NCBI GenBank assembly: GCA_021814085.1
Contig: JAKAJA010000124.1
Coordinates: 1-5,996, forward strand
Origin: Acidobacteriota bacterium
Lineage (GTDB): Bacteria; Acidobacteriota; UBA4820; DSQY01
Length of the DNA stretch: 5,996 nucleotides
Direction of reading: 5' to 3'
Both the position numbers and the translations under genes were made by a program. The notes under the pieces were generated by a model. The model was not told the origin of the DNA, made no database searches, and was given only the letters and a program-made list of their open reading frames with translations. Shown here piece after piece: positions 5,701-5,996 of this stretch; positions within the stretch are counted from its first letter, which is position 1; each line of letters opens with the position of its first letter.

Positions 5701-5874
5701 GGCATCGCCGCCCCGGGCTTTGCCGACGAGGTCTACGTGGGGCTCAAGTATGACCTGGCCGACACCCTCGCCGAACAGGGACGGGGCGAAGAGGCCAATG
5801 ACCTCTTCAAAGAGGTGTACGCCATCCAGGCCAGCTACCGCGACGTCAAGGACCGCATCAAGCAGATGGACTAG
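2713..5874 (+). CDS. Large multi-TPR protein with acidic linkers, function unknown
   Basis: A 1053-residue protein built of tetratricopeptide-type helical repeats and probably a cytoplasmic scaffold; partner unknown. Block A (about 5-390) is a continuous array of TPR-like helix pairs, clear at 12-39, 96-120 and 182-198. A Pro/Ala/Glu linker (391-490) follows. Block B (498-588) holds EAEVFLKYGLVEKAIAEL and two further repeats. A second linker covers 591-705, block C is one related repeat (709-753, EAEFYLNQELFGEAQRAL), and a long acidic linker runs 756-875. Block D (936-1045) is the most canonical TPR region (YNLGIAYKEMELLDEAIGEF) and is preceded by KENEYYDLASELG (879-891). No signal peptide, membrane segment or enzyme motif is visible. 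A Φ-E-Φ-acidic-Φ-acidic-x-L octapeptide recurs in the linkers. The C-terminal block resembles, from memory, TPR proteins of Acidobacteriota and delta-proteobacteria; I know no assigned role. It is coupled to rnhB by TGATG. Confidence 0.9.
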   Translation: MAIDRVKTKANAEKALKAGKIPEAIRELQKLADDNPRDIQVLNQIGQLHLRQGNREMAVPCFLKVADLFSKSGFFTKAVASLKIVTREAPENLSAWEMLASLSEQQGFTREALGAYEKVAELSVRTGNLGGVIEVQKKLLELEPDNLKIQVQLGDNLIKAGRKEEGVKHYLKAGGKLIAQGLVKEGARMYERALQLDPHNFGALEAAVKTQLAHQQGDVALQLLDSLLERAPGAEGMLLLKADVLTETRQFAAAEEVCRQACAAHTDSPGAMFRLVRAFVMQKKIDEASSAIGAWLKATGGTRATEAESLYEEILRFSTGHVPSLRGLVDVARLSGKRERLANVLAALADNAAAQGPFEVAREALQELVSFDPNNLQLAEKLHAVERKMGLATHPGGQAPAVPQPPGSDALKPPPAAPPEDLEVIVEETGEAEIEIEMDDLRIEPVDVTASFSKSASPPAGPVGAEVSEAPEEEEEISLEKPTDVQTPPPLTAREADDIRDHLTEAEVFLKYGLVEKAIAELQGILKKVPDHIHAHQKLIAVFRNQKKTDKVIRQMLKLAAVFAQQGDEEKSAQLVEEARALDPSHKALLDFERASGASAITIDVEGLEKSTKAAEPKAPAPAPSKPSIELDLEPLVSVSQSPAESEEILLPTEEEVPAAGIPLGELRAVQEEDLAPVAEALGVPAIDENLELDVEEAFKDQPATSAAELAEHLEEAEFYLNQELFGEAQRALHVLEENWPDEPRVKRFAEKLHRAAPATAEAAQPPESPDELPMVVSGPLAEEPRILLEDEPIFEASRAEAHDSGDEAVPDGKELSFEEPVVAEPLLDEPAQPAGAQPEKAGAADTGTASRGRARMKVSVKDILPEETEPKAEEGLFKENEYYDLASELGAALEGLQAPEESLFEEEAKSPEEMSFEEVFEEFKKGVEKKVSEEDYATHYNLGIAYKEMELLDEAIGEFQLAARSPQFFVECCSMLGICFRQKGLTELAEKWYRKGIAAPGFADEVYVGLKYDLADTLAEQGRGEEANDLFKEVYAIQASYRDVKDRIKQMD

Positions 5875-5939
5875 GGCGTGTTCACACTTCCCATGCCGGA
5901 GGACGTTGGGACGGAGGCAGCACTTCAATTGCAGGGCGG

Positions 5940-5988
5940 GCCGGCCAGCGCCGTTGGCGCTCGGCTCCGGACGGCGGGCGCCGGTCCG
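5940..5988 (+). terminator. GC-rich hairpins after the TPR gene, possible weak terminator
   Basis: AGCGCC (5947-5952) pairs with GGCGCT (5956-5961) around a GTT loop, and GCCG (5940-5943) with CGGC (5962-5965) can extend the stem past a three-base bulge. A second hairpin pairs 5968-5975 with 5980-5988 around GGGC, with one bulged G. Neither has a following T-tract, so if they end the operon it would be by a Rho-dependent or atypical route. The window ends at 5996, so the next gene is not seen. Confidence 0.3.
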
Positions 5989-5996
5989 AAAGGCAC

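Noticed and set aside
2713..5874. TPR protein as FimV or another type IV pilus factor, or part of a defence system
   Set aside because: TPRs with acidic linkers resemble FimV in style, but there is no LysM domain, signal peptide or membrane segment, and no pilus or defence gene in the window.
4918..5928. 336-codon open frame on the - strand at the 3' end
   Set aside because: Leu/Gly/Val-rich shadow of the acidic TPR coding strand, with no recognisable domain.
5925..5996. tRNA or other structured RNA gene at the window end
   Set aside because: GC-rich stems are present, but no cloverleaf, T-loop consensus or anticodon arm fits on either strand.

Overview
The window is one stretch of chromosomal housekeeping DNA from a GC-rich bacterium. 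Third codon positions are strongly G/C, and all supported genes lie on the + strand. The gene order rpsP-rimM-trmD-rplS-rnhB is a classic bacterial translation operon. The downstream rnhB plus a long multi-TPR protein with acidic linkers recalls Acidobacteriota or the former Deltaproteobacteria (Desulfobacterota, Myxococcota). That taxonomic guess is inference from style and synteny only; no marker in the window settles it.

Layout. Bases 1-232 are non-coding. The first ~50 bases show nothing I can name. Bases 54-74 hold three perfect tandem copies of a heptamer, and 92-154 hold a degenerate heptamer array kept in strict 7-base register. The array is pyrimidine-rich on + and G-run-rich on -, and ends a few bases before a sigma70-type promoter (TTGACA at 160-165, TAATAT at 184-189). 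A short leader with a strong Shine-Dalgarno then leads into rpsP (TTG start). A 46-base gap with two mutually exclusive hairpins separates rpsP from rimM. From there the genes are packed: rimM/trmD overlap by 11 bases, trmD/rplS by 8, rplS and rnhB are 15 bases apart, and rnhB overlaps the TPR gene by one base (TGATG). The TPR gene (1053 codons) fills more than half the window. The last 122 bases are non-coding and hold GC-rich hairpins without a U-tract.

How the genes work together. S16 and L19 are structural ribosomal proteins, RimM matures the 30S head, TrmD makes m1G37 in tRNA to prevent frameshifting, and RNase HII removes ribonucleotides from DNA. Ribosome-binding sites are strong for the two ribosomal proteins and poor for rimM and trmD, which fits the known need for far more S16/L19 than RimM/TrmD. 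The TPR protein is of unknown function. It looks like a soluble cytoplasmic scaffold: four TPR blocks joined by long Pro/Ala/Glu-rich linkers that carry a recurring alternating hydrophobic/acidic octapeptide.

I see no mobile element, CRISPR array, defence system, tRNA or rRNA. The least ordinary items are the heptamer array ahead of the promoter and the architecture and linker motif of the TPR protein.
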